From Amoebophrya sp. A120 (taxonomy: Eukaryota; Sar; Dinophyceae; Syndiniales; Amoebophryaceae): a stretch of DNA of 64,000 bases. How positions within the stretch are numbered: the first letter of the stretch is position 1; every line of letters starts with the position of its first letter. A program made the translations under genes and the position numbers. This document shows, one piece after another, positions 32,506 through 44,263 of this stretch. The notes under the pieces were generated by a model that was not told the origin of the DNA, did no database searches, and worked only from the letters and a program-made list of their open reading frames with translations. The stretch lies in NCBI GenBank assembly GCA_905178155.1, contig CAJINV010000015.1, positions 1,728,538 to 1,792,537 on the forward strand. The letters are read 5' to 3'.

Positions 32506-32727
32506 ATGTTAGGATGCCGTGCTGCCCGAATCCAAGGAATTCTACGTGTAAACAAAACGTGATGATGATCATGATGATGATTTTTTACGGGGTGGAAGGT
32601 TTTTAGATTTCAATCGAAAAGGTCTACGAAGTTTTTCAAATGCACTTGATGCGGATGTACTTCTAGGAAGAGCGGGAAGGGCAAAAGGGCCGTCATGTGA
32701 AGAAAAATATAGAACCGTTGTAAAATG
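32506..32727 (+). repeat. Protease 3'-end repeat, copy 3 (empty site)
   Basis: GATGCCGTGCTGCCCGAATC, ESKEFYV, stop, GTGATGATGATCATGATGAT and TTTTTTACGGGGTGGAAGG follow one another with no introner and no 898-bp insert. It ends AGAACCGTTGTAAAATG. Confidence 0.82.
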
Positions 32728-33834
32728 CCTGCAGTACTATCATCCTGCCGTGGCCGCTCTAAGAAACTAAAGGTGAACCACAGTGCAAAGAAACTTAACG
32801 AAATTGATGCTGCATCGGTTTTTTGGTTCGATAGCCCTCTCCTTGACAAAGTTTCTCGATGTGAATCTAGTTTAGATTGTGAATCAGTTGTCTGAAGAAT
32901 GAGAAATGTGGATGGCAATTTTACCAATACAGTCGCGAACTTGATTTTTTTCTACATAGTACCAAGAGCTCAATTGGTCCTTCTGCGGACTGGCTTTTGG
33001 CTGCAGATTAATGAAGGTTAGTCTTTACAACTACCCTACAATTTATTACAAATATTTCGTTTCTCCCGAGGTAGAAGTGCCTCACCCTTCACCTGTCAAA
33101 CCATTACTTAATCTCCCTACCGGCCTTCAGAATCTAAATCTATTACCTCTCCACTAAAACCTACATCCCTAAATTTTTTTTGCGTCTCCGGTGCTCAGCT
33201 GCTCATGCGGGCGACTTTCCTCGAGTGAAGTAAAGATCTCTTTGCTTTACGGAAGCACCAGTGTCAGCAATCTAACCTTTTGAACTTTTGTGTAAAAAGT
33301 ACAGTACGATGAAAAAGTCAAATTGTTTGGCCAGTTTGTCGTCTCAAAAAGCGATTGGATATTTTCAAGAGCCCAAAAAAGAAGCTACTCCGACCGCTAC
33401 CGGCGAAGGCACGGCCTACGGAGCATCAACGTCAGGGTGACACGTCAAGCTAATTTCGAGGACCTTTTTCCCCTCTATTTCACGTACGCCTGAGTGTGAG
33501 CGAATCAGTGCTACACACCGTGAAAAAGGACAGCTGGCACCTTCGGTCTTGCCTGCGCCAGCCCAAAACTAAGAAGAGATTGTATGTGAAGCGAGGGCAA
33601 CTTCTTGAGAAAGTACGTCTAGGCCCAGGAGGTGCAGGAACAGCACGCAAACATAAGCACTTAAAAACCTCAACCTGGTCGAGTAGGAACCAACCTAATA
33701 AACCAAAGGACCAGGGCCAGCGAAAATTGGGTGCGCCTGGCGTCAAAAGAAGTTAGCCCTGAAGATGTTGTAAAGATTATTGCGACCACCATCCACGGTG
33801 CGTTGACATCGTGGTCAGAACTACAACCCTCATT
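32728..33834. other. Region without supported gene
   Basis: A 56-codon frame starts at the ATG closing copy 3 (32725-32895) and a 43-codon frame lies at about 33309-33440; neither shows a motif. Presumed leader of the transferase gene near the right end. Confidence 0.4.
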
Positions 33835-35849
33835 ATGAAACGAGCTTCCAAGAGACTTTCCACCACAGTTTCAGTTTCAACCGTTCTAGACAAAGCTACG
33901 AAAAGCCAAAAAACTACTTCTACGAGAACAGCACCAGATAGTGCTTTACTTGTTTCAAAATCTACCTCTAAGTCCAGCAAAACTTCTCCCAAGATGAATT
34001 TCGGTTCAGAAAAGCCGGTTTTCATCTACTTCAAGGGCGCGGGGCGTGCCACCGCCGCCCGGGTCGCGCTCTTCAATGCGTTTGGGGAAAACGGGTGGGA
34101 GAATAAAATGCTGCCGTACCAGGAGTTCGCGGACCAGAAGGCGATCTGGCAGAAATCTTTGGACGCTCCAAACGTCATCAACGCGGACGGGAGCAAGCAG
34201 ATCAAAGACGATGAGACGGGCGACATGAAATCGGTGAAAAATGACTACGGCGGATCCTTGTTGCAAACCCCGCTGGGCTACCTCCCGCAGCTCCACTTCG
34301 GCGGGAAAATCATCACGCAGTCCGCCGCGATTGCCCGGTGGGCCGCGGGACTGGGGGAGAAGCCCCTGATGCCGAAGGATCATTTTGAACGGCTCGAGTG
34401 CGAGGAGTGCATGATGGTGTGTGAAGAGATTTTGGGGAAAGCACCGGGGGATGCAGATAACGAGGTATAGTTCTGTTTTAAGTATGTGTATGGTGATTCT
34501 GATTTCATCGGACTTCTGATCAAACACGAAATTTGTATTGCAGCACATGCGGTAGAGTTTTGCCTGTCATGCGCATTTCCGCTTTGAAATTGAAGCTGAG
34601 TGACGTAGCTGGTGAACATGCCTATCTTCTTCACAATACAAATGAACAGAAAAAGCTGAAACTGCGCGCGGAGTATGCGGAAGGGCCTATGAAGAAGGGC
34701 ATGACCTTATTAAATGTAAAAATGTCTGGGTCTGGGTCTGGAAGATTCTAAACTTGTAATGCTGTCTCTGGATTCTAAAAAAATTTGTATTGCATGACCA
34801 GCAAAAGGACTCCAGTTTCTGCTACGTGGAGAGGGCATGTCTCATGCGGTAGAGGCATCACAAAGTCCTCTAAAAATCTGTGATGCTAGTTCATGCATCA
34901 CAGACATCATGGGTCATTGAAAATATGCATGACAAAACTGGCAATCTTTCAGACCCAGACATTTTTACATTTGATAGACCTTCATCGAAGCCAAATTGGC
35001 GGCGAACCAGGGCTTTGCGGTCGGTTACCAGGTGCAAATATGTCGGGGTCGTCTGGAAAAGTGCAAGGTTTGTCATGCTCGACTAACAAGACTCTCAAGT
35101 CTGTCATGCACGCTAACCAAAAGCCCCACTTTTCTGTGATGCAGAAACGCAGTCTGTCATGCAAAATCGGCAACACCTAGAAGCTCAGAAACTTGGCATG
35201 CTGAGCAATCACTTATGGCGCTCTCATGCTACGCCACACAGCATCACAAATTTCCAGACCCAGACCACAGATTTGCAAAAATGCATATCGGAGGGAAATT
35301 TACCATCGCGGACGTGTCGATTATCACCGTGTTATCCAAGAAAAAAACGGTGCATAGTGTAACTCTGTGTTCCAGACGAGGCAAGACACGTACAACTGTC
35401 ATGCTGGACATGCATCAGAGGCTCTTTTCGGACGTGTTTTCACGTACTAGCTACGCATGACAGGTTTTCTCTCATGCAGAGCAAACTTGTGATGCTGGTC
35501 CTCCAAGAAAGTTACACTTACACAGTTTTTTTCTTGCATACGTGTCCGACATGGTCTATTCCGGCGATTTCGACGGGATTCCGCCGTCTATCCACTGCAA
35601 AAATCCAAAAATATCGTACTCGTAAATTGCAAGTCTTGCGTTACAAATCTTTTTCTTAGGGTAAATCAGCATGACAAATTTTATTTCTCATGCTGAGGAA
35701 ATTTGTAATGCATTTATACGAGTACAATACCTTATTTGCAATGCATACCGTCCTACTTGGACCAATTCGAAGAAATCAGCCGGCACCGGGCGACGTTACC
35801 GAAAAAAGTGACGGTGTTGAGCGAGTACAGGAGAATCTATCCGTTTTGA
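33835..35849 (+). CDS. GST: Glutathione S-transferase, sigma-like, 6 exons
   Basis: Exons: 33835-34464, 34650-34707, 34982-35025, 35293-35332, 35546-35588, 35753-35849; 303 aa from the first ATG, or 250 aa from 33994 (MNFGSEKPVFIYFKG), the usual start of the family. It would conjugate glutathione to electrophiles. Visible: KPVFIYFKGAGRATAARV with the N-terminal Tyr position, GYLPQLHFGGKIITQSAAIARW (the cis-Pro and QS glutathione-binding segment, split here as GYLPQLHFGG / KIITQSAAIARW) and the C-terminal GGKFTIADVSI motif, which appears only after removing the introner at 35026. The extra 53 N-terminal residues are Arg/Lys/Ser/Thr-rich without acid until about residue 19, compatible with a transit peptide. 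One GT-AG intron (34465-34649) and four introners. Confidence 0.88.
34708..34976. mobile_element. Introner family A
   Basis: 269 bp; TATTAAATGTAAAAATGTCT and inverse; perfect repeats GACCT at 34703-34707 and 34977-34981. A duplicated GGGTCT lies in the left arm. Confidence 0.89.
35026..35287. mobile_element. Introner A with altered ends
   Basis: 262 bp; left TACCAGGTGCAAATATGTCG, right GCAAAAATGCATA; flanks TCGGT (35021-35025) and TCGGA (35288-35292). Removal restores FAVGGKFTIADV. Confidence 0.83.
35333..35540. mobile_element. Introner family G
   Basis: 208 bp; TATCCAAGAAAAAAACGGTG and inverse ending TTCTTGCATA; perfect repeats CGTGT at 35328-35332 and 35541-35545. Confidence 0.88.
35589..35747. 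mobile_element. Introner family B
   Basis: 159 bp; TATCCACTGCAAAAATCCAA left, inverse ending AATGCATA; perfect repeats CCGTC at 35584-35588 and 35748-35752; removal gives PPSYLDQFEE. Confidence 0.88.
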
Positions 35850-36655
35850 TGAGGGAGAGATTTTCAAGATACGACAATAGTTTTCCACCATATCCGGTAC
35901 TGGTCGAGGTCGTGCCGTCAATTATTAGACTCGGCACAAAATCATGCATTTTTTCTTCGATGCGCATGCGAGCCAGCACTTCCAGCACGTTTATTTTTAC
36001 TTTGTCGACACAGCTATATAGCTACGGTCGATTCAAATTGAAAGAGCATTTTTGCTTTTCCTTCGAGGTCTGCCAGTTCATGTGTTGACCCCTTCAACAA
36101 CAATCTTTCATGATTGTATCATCGGCGAGAAACAAGAGTAAGAGAAAATAAAATATTGTGAAAATAATCCGTTGGAGCTTCGACTTATTGTCGCTATGGT
36201 TCGACTTCGACGTCCATCTGGCGGTGATGTTCCGTTCGTTTGGTATGCCTAACGTTTGGTATGCCCAAGACGAAGACGAGGTGAGTGCTGTTTTTGTAAA
36301 ATGTTGCGTTGAGATAGTACTGAAAGAGCGCTGCATCTTCATATACGACCGCGAGGAGCCAATTACCCGTTCATGACCACCAGCTTTTCTTGTTCTGCCA
36401 AAAAAGAATCCAAAAGTAGCGAAATTTATTGCCAAGCCCAAGCCTAATAAATCGCAAAGAGATTCTCCTTGTGCGCACACGGTAACTTTTACTTTTGTCT
36501 TTGTGAAGATGTCGACCACGTGGAGAATAAAAATTTTGTAGATGACGATAATAATTTTCGAGAGGAGTTGCTTGCTTATTCAAAAGTGAGGTGCGTTGTG
36601 GTATGTGGTCCCCGATACTAAGTATACAACTTTGACAGAGCAAGAATTGTACACC
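35850..36655. other. Intergenic region
   Basis: No supported gene. A short imperfect repeat of GTTTGGTATGCC lies near 36238-36265. Confidence 0.5.
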
Positions 36656-37417
36656 ATGCCGGAAACTCTTGTACCGAAGCAGCCCGCTCTTGCCTCGCAT
36701 GGTGTTACGGCGGTAGGAGTGGTCCGAGGACAACATCAAGCGGATCATGATGTTTCGTCATCTTCTACTACTGCAAAGGCCAAATCCGCTACCACTTCAT
36801 CAAAACAAGACCCTCACCTCTTCCCCACCGTGGACGAGTTGCAGGAGCTGACCCCGCGATCCAAAGTGAAAGCCCTGATCACCGACATCCGGGGGAAAGC
36901 GAACAGCATTAAGAAGGCGTTGGACCGGGCCAAACACGCCGCGAAAAACGTGGAGGCGGCGGAGGCGCTGGCGAGAAGACGAGGAGAGGAATTCTCTCGC
37001 GAGGGGGACGAGCAGAACCACCCAGGGGCAAGAGCCCGAGAAGCCACGTCCTCGCGCGGAGGTGTCAAAAGCCAACTTGGCGATTATGTCTCTGACTCGT
37101 CGTCGTCAACAGCCACAGCCGCGTCAGCGAGAACAAAGGAAACAGGACTAGCGCCGCGCCCTTCTGTGTCAGACAAAAACAACAAGGACCCCACGACCGC
37201 CTTCCTGGACTTTGAGAACGATCCGAGTTTCAAAAAGGAGCTGTTGCAGCAGTTTCTACAAAAGCTCTCAGCTTCGTGGCTGCGGGAGCTGCGGCCGGTA
37301 TTTTTGAAGTTGGAAGATCTGGAGAAGAAACTGTCCAGGTGCGAAGATTTGTTTTTCCGCGCCAAACACGCGATATTGGAAAAGGAACTGAGGAAACTGC
37401 TGGTGGTGCACAAGTGA
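36656..37417 (+). CDS. Small helical protein of unknown function
   Basis: 253 codons from the ATG at 36656 (the frame is open upstream without another ATG before 36596). N-terminal third Ser/Thr/Lys-rich; residues about 60-120 a charged helix (VDELQELTPRSKVKALITDI onward); a Ser-rich linker; then a conserved-looking C-terminal helical part, FLDFENDPSFKKELLQQFLQ, LRELRPVFLKLEDLEKKLSR and a Lys/Leu tail. Coiled-coil character, no signal peptide. No introner. Function unknown. Confidence 0.6.
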   Translation: MPETLVPKQPALASHGVTAVGVVRGQHQADHDVSSSSTTAKAKSATTSSKQDPHLFPTVDELQELTPRSKVKALITDIRGKANSIKKALDRAKHAAKNVEAAEALARRRGEEFSREGDEQNHPGARAREATSSRGGVKSQLGDYVSDSSSSTATAASARTKETGLAPRPSVSDKNNKDPTTAFLDFENDPSFKKELLQQFLQKLSASWLRELRPVFLKLEDLEKKLSRCEDLFFRAKHAILEKELRKLLVVHK

Positions 37418-38428
37418 CGACGGCGGTGACGAGGGATACTCAAAACTTCCACAAAGGTATTGGATTTTTTTCGGCGAGACAGCCAATGTGAAAGAATGTG
37501 AAGAATTTCGAAAGAATGTAGTACAAAATCAAAAGGAAAAGCAACTCTATAAGTGGTTCAGTATTATTACCACGAGCATCAATCGGTAAAAACGCAAAGA
37601 GGAACACGGAAATAAAGGGTAAGAGGCGAAGGAGATTAGGCATTCAAGAACCGGGAGCGCGCGTTGCATTGAGGAGCTGCAGCCAGCCTTCTCATTTCAG
37701 CAGAACAAGTAGCACATACTTACATTAGAATCGAGATCATGATGAAGTGAGAAAATGAAAATGTCGATCAGGACGAGTTCAGCATCTGCATCACGAAAAA
37801 TCAAGATCAACTAAATACAGCATGCAAAGGGAAGCCAGACCATTTCTAAAAAAATGTGTAGTGAAGAAAACAATTGGATTGCAATTTCGGTCGTTCCTCG
37901 GTTGAAGATGTCAATGAAAAAGTCACTCTTGCTGGTGCGAAATCGAAAAATTCCACGTGTGACAAAGATAAGATCGTGATCCCGCCGCTTCAACAGATGA
38001 TTTTGAAATTGATTCGCTATCATGCGATTGACGCATTGGAAGGAAACCAAAAACATCATCATGTATGAGTATCATCTGCAGGATTCCACCACCTCCTCTA
38101 CCCCATCTTAGAAAACCTCCACTACACCGCTAGCTCTCTCCTATTTTTTCGTTCAAGTTCTTGCTACTGCATACATCCTACACAATTATTTGCCAACGAG
38201 TTCAGACAAATTAACACACAAATAAATTGAAAACTGCCGAGAATCGTAATTGAAACTTTTTTATTGCACCTTTTTCATACTTGAGCAATTTGAATTTCCG
38301 TTTTGCATCTTCCTCAAGCTGAACTTTTCGCAACTGTTGATTATTTCTGCTGTGCTACAACAGTAACAGACACTTTCTGTTTCTGCACATCTTTCACAAA
38401 TAAACCATAAAAATCGAAAACCATTGCC
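37418..38428. other. Intergenic region
   Basis: No supported gene; AT-rich. Presumed promoter side of the gene at 38429. Confidence 0.5.
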
Positions 38429-41400
38429 ATGGCACCTCCGAAGTCGCGTTTTTCCTTCGTATGTGCCCTTGTTTTCGGCACAACCGAGTTCCTTGCAAAA
38501 CTCCAAGCCACTGCTCCCCGACGTCCCTACTCCACGCCGGCTTTCTCCCGACACAACAATCGAAGCAAAGCGGAAAAGGAGGCTTTCCCCGATAGCGTTT
38601 CGTTTTTCTACAAGGCGAACGGTGGTGCTGTTGGTGACACTTCTTTGTTTTCCGGCGCAGGAGCAGCTCCAGGACATCAACTTAATGAGGTCGTGAAGGA
38701 CAAACTCGATGAGGATCACTCACCTCTACTTCCATTAAGAATCGTCCCCTCCACCCTCCCAGTGACGAAAGTTTTGGAGATTCTGAACGCCGATTTCGCT
38801 TTCAAAAAGAACCAAGAGGTGAAAGAGTTCCGCTTCGTCTGGTTCCCGTATGATCTACTCGCTTTGACCGATAAGCGGTTTCAGAAGTTTGCGAGCAACT
38901 ACGAATTGGCGACGTTCTCCGTGCCGGAGGATTTGGAATTCACTTCTGGTGCTGGTGACAGAAACACAAACAGCATTTCCACCACCACCACAATCGCTTC
39001 CGTCGCGGCAAGCCTTCACAAGCAATTCCTGCGGAAAAAACCAGAACACGAGCAGCTATTCGACGCGAAGCCGCCGTTATCCTGTGCAAAAGTATCGTAC
39101 TCGTATTGCAGTCATGCATTACAAATTTTTTTCTCAAGGTAAATTCCCATTACAAATTTCATTTCTCATGCTGAGGAAATTTGTAATGCATTTATACGAG
39201 TACGATACTTTTGCAGTTCATAGCCGTCTTTGCGTCAGGTTTTTGCGCGGGTGGAAGTGGTGTTTCAGCCGGTCGTGCCGATTGTGCTGACGGTGGAAAA
39301 TGCAGGAGTTGCGGGGAACAGGACGATGAAATCGTCGAGAAATAGCTCGTGCAACACAAGAACCTTTAAAGTCAATCCCTGGGTGAAAACCCGTGACGTG
39401 CTGGACGAACTCGATAATTTCAGCCGGCTCGGGAACCGGGGACTTGGGTTCGGGTCGGTTCTGGAACCCATAGAAGTTGTTCCACTGCATAATTTATCGA
39501 AGACTGCTGGAGCCGACTCTACTTCTTGCGCCAGTGCTGAACAGGAAGAGAAGCAGCTGCAGGGTCATGATCAGGAGAACGCTTACTATGTGAGCAAATT
39601 TTCCTTCCAATACCGAGAGCCGGAGTTCGGATCGACGCAGTTTGCCACTTGGGACCGGGAAAGAGATCTGATCCAACACTACAGCGAAACGTATGATATG
39701 CAGGGACTATCGCTGTTCTTGTGGAATCAGATCGACAAGGAAATCGAGATGAAGCCGGGAATGAAAAAGGTCAGGGAAAATATGGTGGTCACAATGGTCG
39801 CCGAGACGAGAAAGCCAGCAGGGGTGTCTCTCCTGCCAACGGTAGATGCACCGTGTAGTTCCACTGCGACAGATCCTGCGGTCGTTCCCGTTCCCGTAAT
39901 AATATCTTCTTCCCGCAGAGGCCGGTCCGTGCCAGCTGGACATCAGGGGAACAATAAAGCGACAGTGGGAAAACAAGATACGGTGGTGAGCGATCCGACG
40001 TTCTTGCCTAAAATCCCTCTTCAAGATTCTGGTGACCACCACCCCCGTCAGAAAGAAACTTTGTCAGTCGCCGAAGCCGTGGAGCTGTTTTCGAGTTACA
40101 CCATGCCCGCGATTGCCGGGTCCCACCGGGGACAGGGTGCGGTTCACGGTGACGTCGCTGTGCCGGAGATCACAGTCGGCGGGCCGCGGCCGCCATTGCC
40201 CGCGTTTGGCGTCGTGGCTGGAGCGGAGTTGTGCGGAAACTCCTCGGCGTCTTCCGCGGCCTGCTCTAGTGAGGGCGGTGCATCGAACTACGCGGATTCC
40301 AATGCATCGAATGTAACCGCGTTCAGCTTCAAAGGACGTAAAGACGTGCAGCCGAGTGGTCGTGCCGGATCAGCCGAAGGTACCAAACAAATAACGAAAC
40401 GCACAACGCTTCGCGACCGAACCCACCTTCCGAATCTTACCATTTCCACCAGCAAAGCTGTAGTTGCACCAGGACCAGCAGGAGGTAGAAGTTCTAAGGA
40501 TGAGAAAACGTCTGAGCATGTTGATCTCGAGCCCCCTGCAACTCCCCGGTCGTCCACCAGCACCGAATCTTCTCGGAGTTACTGGGAAAAATCTAGCCCG
40601 AAACAGAGCTGGCTGGACAAAGCGAAGCAGGCGAGACTTGCGGAAGAGGGCAAGTGTGACGATTTGGACAATTTGCATGAGATGCAAAAGTGCTTTGAAG
40701 ATCAGAAGCGCAAGAACTACGCTCAGGCGGCGGTGGCACTAAGGGAAGAAGTTGCGAAAGGATTCTCGCCTTCTGTTGCTGGTGCGCCGGCGGACATAGA
40801 AGTTCTTCCCGCTTTTCCTGTTGATGATGTTCCAGCTTTTCCAGTCTTGGGTGATATGAGCAGTGGTACGCCGGCACCAGGACCTGGTGTAACCGTCCAA
40901 GCTGCAACAGCAGCAGCTAGCAGTCAAGATGATCAGTCACATCAGCCCGACCAACAAGAAGATGCTTCGTCCTCCGACAGCAGCACTCCCCCCGGGCGCA
41001 TGACGCTCTCTGAAATGAGCCGAGTTCTGGGAATCCGTAGAGCTGCAGGTCCTGTTTCTGCAACTACTGAGCGAAATGTTTCTTCGTCCGACAGCAGTTT
41101 CACTCCGCCAGCCCGCATGACGTTGCGGGACGCGAGCCGGATAATTTTGGGAGAAAACCAAAACTCCCTTGCGGCGAAGGCGACGCCACGCGCTGCGATT
41201 GTCGGACGGGAGATCTATTCTACTGCCGCAAGAGGAGTTTCATCTTCGGACATCTCTTCTTCAAATGGCGCCGCACTTGCGAAAAAATCCGTCTCCGACC
41301 TTGCCCGCGAACTGCACCGCGCGCAGCGCACGGAGAGACCGCTGAACTTCGAGTCTTTTGTGAAGGGCCAGCGAAATTTATCCAACGACAGCTCGCGGAC

Positions 41401-42430
41401 GAGAAGCGCTTCAGCTTCTGGAGCCGCGTCAAAAGATCGCGTAGTTGCAGCCGGCTCTCGGTCGTCCGCTGCGGGCAGACGCTTCGGCTGGCCTTCGACT
41501 CTTCCCTCCTCGAGGAGTAGCAGCAGCAGCACGAACTGCATGAGCAGACGCGGGAGCGTGCAAAGACGAGGAACTGATGGTTCCCAGCAGGTGGTCCAAC
41601 AAGTCGCGGCTGGTGCACAGCCTGCTTGTAGAAGTTCTGTTGCCGCGCCATCGGCTCCTGTTGTAGCTGCACCTGCGCAAGCACCTGTCGTGACCGCAAC
41701 TTCTGCTGTTGACCGTCGTGTTTCTTCGCCGTCCTCCAGCTCCTCGTCCGGAGATTCCTTCCTGCCAGTCAGAAGAATTCAAAGACCTGCCAGCCCCCTG
41801 CGGCTCGCAGCCGCGGTTGGGATTGTGCCTGCGCAAGTAGGAGCTAAGGATGTTGATTCTACATCTGCGAAAGAAAAAATCTTATCCCCTAACTCGAGGA
41901 AACTGGCGTATTTTCAGAAAATCGTCGATGACGCTGTAGACGCCAGGGATTTATCGTCCTCCAGCGACGAAATTTCAGCGAGAAGACGGGCCGCGCGGCG
42001 ACGGGGACCGGAGGCCACCAGCCGCTCCTTGCCCCATGCTGGGGCAACATCAAACACTTCTGGGGGAACCGCGTCGCGCCGAAAGCGCACCCCGCTGCAG
42101 TATTCACCGCCGAGTCCGCCGCGGGACGTTTCTGGTGGTTGCAACAGTCGGCGAAACAGAAGTCGGGCGCCGGCCGCAGCCCGTGCCGGTGGGAGAGAAC
42201 ACGCGAAAAATTATACAGGTTCTTGCTTTTTCCCCACGGCTGGTGCACATGGAACTGTGGAAATGGAAGGAAAGTTCAAAGGTACGTTCACGGGCCGATT
42301 GCGCTTTGATGCAGCTTCGACGAGCGGAGCACAGGAAGATGGAGTTTCGTGCAGCGAGGAGTCAGAAGGCTCTTGGTTGTCGGTCAGCGCTCGTCCTGGG
42401 GCTTCGTCTGGGGCGTCGAGCTCTTCTTAA
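38429..42430 (+). CDS. Giant Ser/Ala-rich secreted-type protein, paralogue A
   Basis: Exons 38429-39077 and 39228-42430, 1283 aa. Hydrophobic N-terminus RFSFVCALVFGTTEFLAKL looks like a signal peptide. A folded-looking N-terminal part follows (KVLEILNADFAFK, VKEFRFVWFPYD, SLRQVFARVEVVFQPV), matching the 44264 gene segment by segment. Then a Ser-rich region with SVAEAVELFSSYTMPAIAGS and HRGQGAVHGD, also shared, repeated SSDSS-TPP-RMTL modules (around 40970-41130), and a C-terminal MEGKFKGTFTGRLRFDA motif shared with the paralogue's C-terminus. Only one intron, a family B introner placed inside the conserved N-terminal part. Function unknown; secretion inferred. Confidence 0.82.
39078..39222. 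mobile_element. Introner family B
   Basis: 145 bp; TATCCTGTGCAAAAGTATCG and inverse ending GTTCATA; perfect repeats GCCGT at 39073-39077 and 39223-39227. Removal restores SLRQVFARVEVVFQ, matching SLKQVASKIEVVFQ in the paralogue, which has no intron there. Confidence 0.92.
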
Positions 42431-44263
42431 GGAAAATAAAGAGAGGTCGTGTGCAAGAAAGCGAAGTGTGATCATCATGAGTAGTGCATTGTTATGCTTT
42501 GGTTTTGATGCATTTTCTTTTTCATGCAACTTAGCATGGTATAGGTATGATAGCAGAGTAAGTAGAAGTTGCATTAGCATTTATAGGATTTTGATGACTG
42601 TGACTGTCAAGCTCAAGCCATTCGACTTTTGGTCTAGTAAAAAATCTGAATTAGAACAAACTGAATCTTGCATGTAGTAGCAGTAGACAACGATGGTGGA
42701 CTTCCTAAATTAATGACATTGCTAGGACTCGTCTCTAACCCTCATGTCGACATCTATGGAACATTTTTCTTTGTTCCAAGCTAATTAAGACGAACACAGA
42801 CCTGTATAGAACCGAATTAAAACGTAATGTACACAATAACCGCAAAATCGATTTCATTTTCATCTATCTACCATAAAAACTCAACAAACTGTTAGGCAGA
42901 TGGAAAAGCGTCGCTGCCCAACTCCTCTACTGGTGATCCTCTCAACATTGACAGACGATTGGCAGCACGCTTTGCAAGTCTTCTCCATTTTTTTTTCGCG
43001 GCAGGCAGCGCAATACAGTGCAATAAGTAGAATGAGCCCCTATACTTACATGCATAGCGATAGCCACGTAGCTGTGCTGCGAAACCTTGACAAATGACTT
43101 TATTTGATGCTTTATTTCTTTCTAGACAGGAACAGGTTGAAGGCTTCCGTTCAAGCGGAATTACAGCAAAACTGAGTAGAAACTCATGAGGAGAATCTAC
43201 GACGGTCGTGACGTTGACCATTTGAGTTTCCCTCGATTTGGTGGCACTCATGCGACGTGTGTGTTTCTTATCCTTTGCACCCTCCGGCGATCCTACCACA
43301 TACTCATAGAAAATCAAACTGACAAGCACGAAAAATGAAATCGATCTGAAATGGAGAAGAAGCAGGACATCAAAGAAGAGCAAATGTCGATCAAAGTTAG
43401 GTCTTTGAAATGAAATTCGAAACATTTCTGCAAATCGATTTCTCTTGTCGACTTTCCAACATGGCATTTACGAGAACAAAAAATTTATCCAAATTGAAAT
43501 TGGAAGATCAAAGCTCATGCCAACCTCTCGATGCACCAAAATATTATAAATCTTCTTCTTCACACGCACACCGTCACCGCTAGCAATATCAATAAATCAA
43601 AGACAGAAACAGGAAAACGAAAAAACAAGTCTCGTAGTAGAGTAGAAAACGCCGCATCCAACAAGCAAGAAGAAGAAAGAGGGGTTCTTGGTAAACCAAC
43701 GCTTTCAAGGTTCGAAAACAAGATCAATTTCCGAAAAGTCAGAAAACTTCTGCAACCATTACCATTCCATTACCGTCTGCATTCTAAGTAAACATATTGC
43801 ATCAACCTCTGCATCCTAGTAGTCGTGACGATAATTCGCTCAGTTTTTCATTTGCACAAGCAATTTACTGTTACTGCATACACCTAAAATTTAAATTTCA
43901 TAGCAAAACAAATAGAAATACGCTGCAACGTTGCATCTGCAAACCGATTCTAACTTGCACATTCTCGGCGTGTTGTATTATTTTCTAGCGAAATTGATAC
44001 GCATCAAGCGCATTTTTCTTAAATAGGAGATTTGAAAACAGCGTGAAGGCAAACTGGAATCGTGGTGGAGCACGAGTAGAAACCTGCACCTGCAATATCT
44101 CGTCGCACCTGCAACGACTTCCCCTGCCATCTTCTAGCTGTACTGCGTACTACTAGACACCAGCAAAGGTTGTAGTTCACCTCCTGCTCCCTGTACTACT
44201 CACTGTCTACTTGTTCAGTGCATCAATATTAATAATCGACTGTGCCCCAAGACGACCGCAAAA
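42431..44263. other. Intergenic region
   Basis: No supported gene. A 191-codon minus-strand frame (42892-43467) is the longest open stretch but has no recognisable motif. Confidence 0.45.

Noticed and set aside
32725-32895. 56-codon frame after repeat copy 3
   Set aside because: The ATG belongs to the repeated tail AAAATG present in all three copies, followed by different sequence each time; no motif or homology seen.
42892-43467. 191-codon minus-strand frame with a hydrophobic stretch
   Set aside because: No recognisable motif, no paralogue in the window, opposite to the orientation of every supported gene; could be real but is unsupported.
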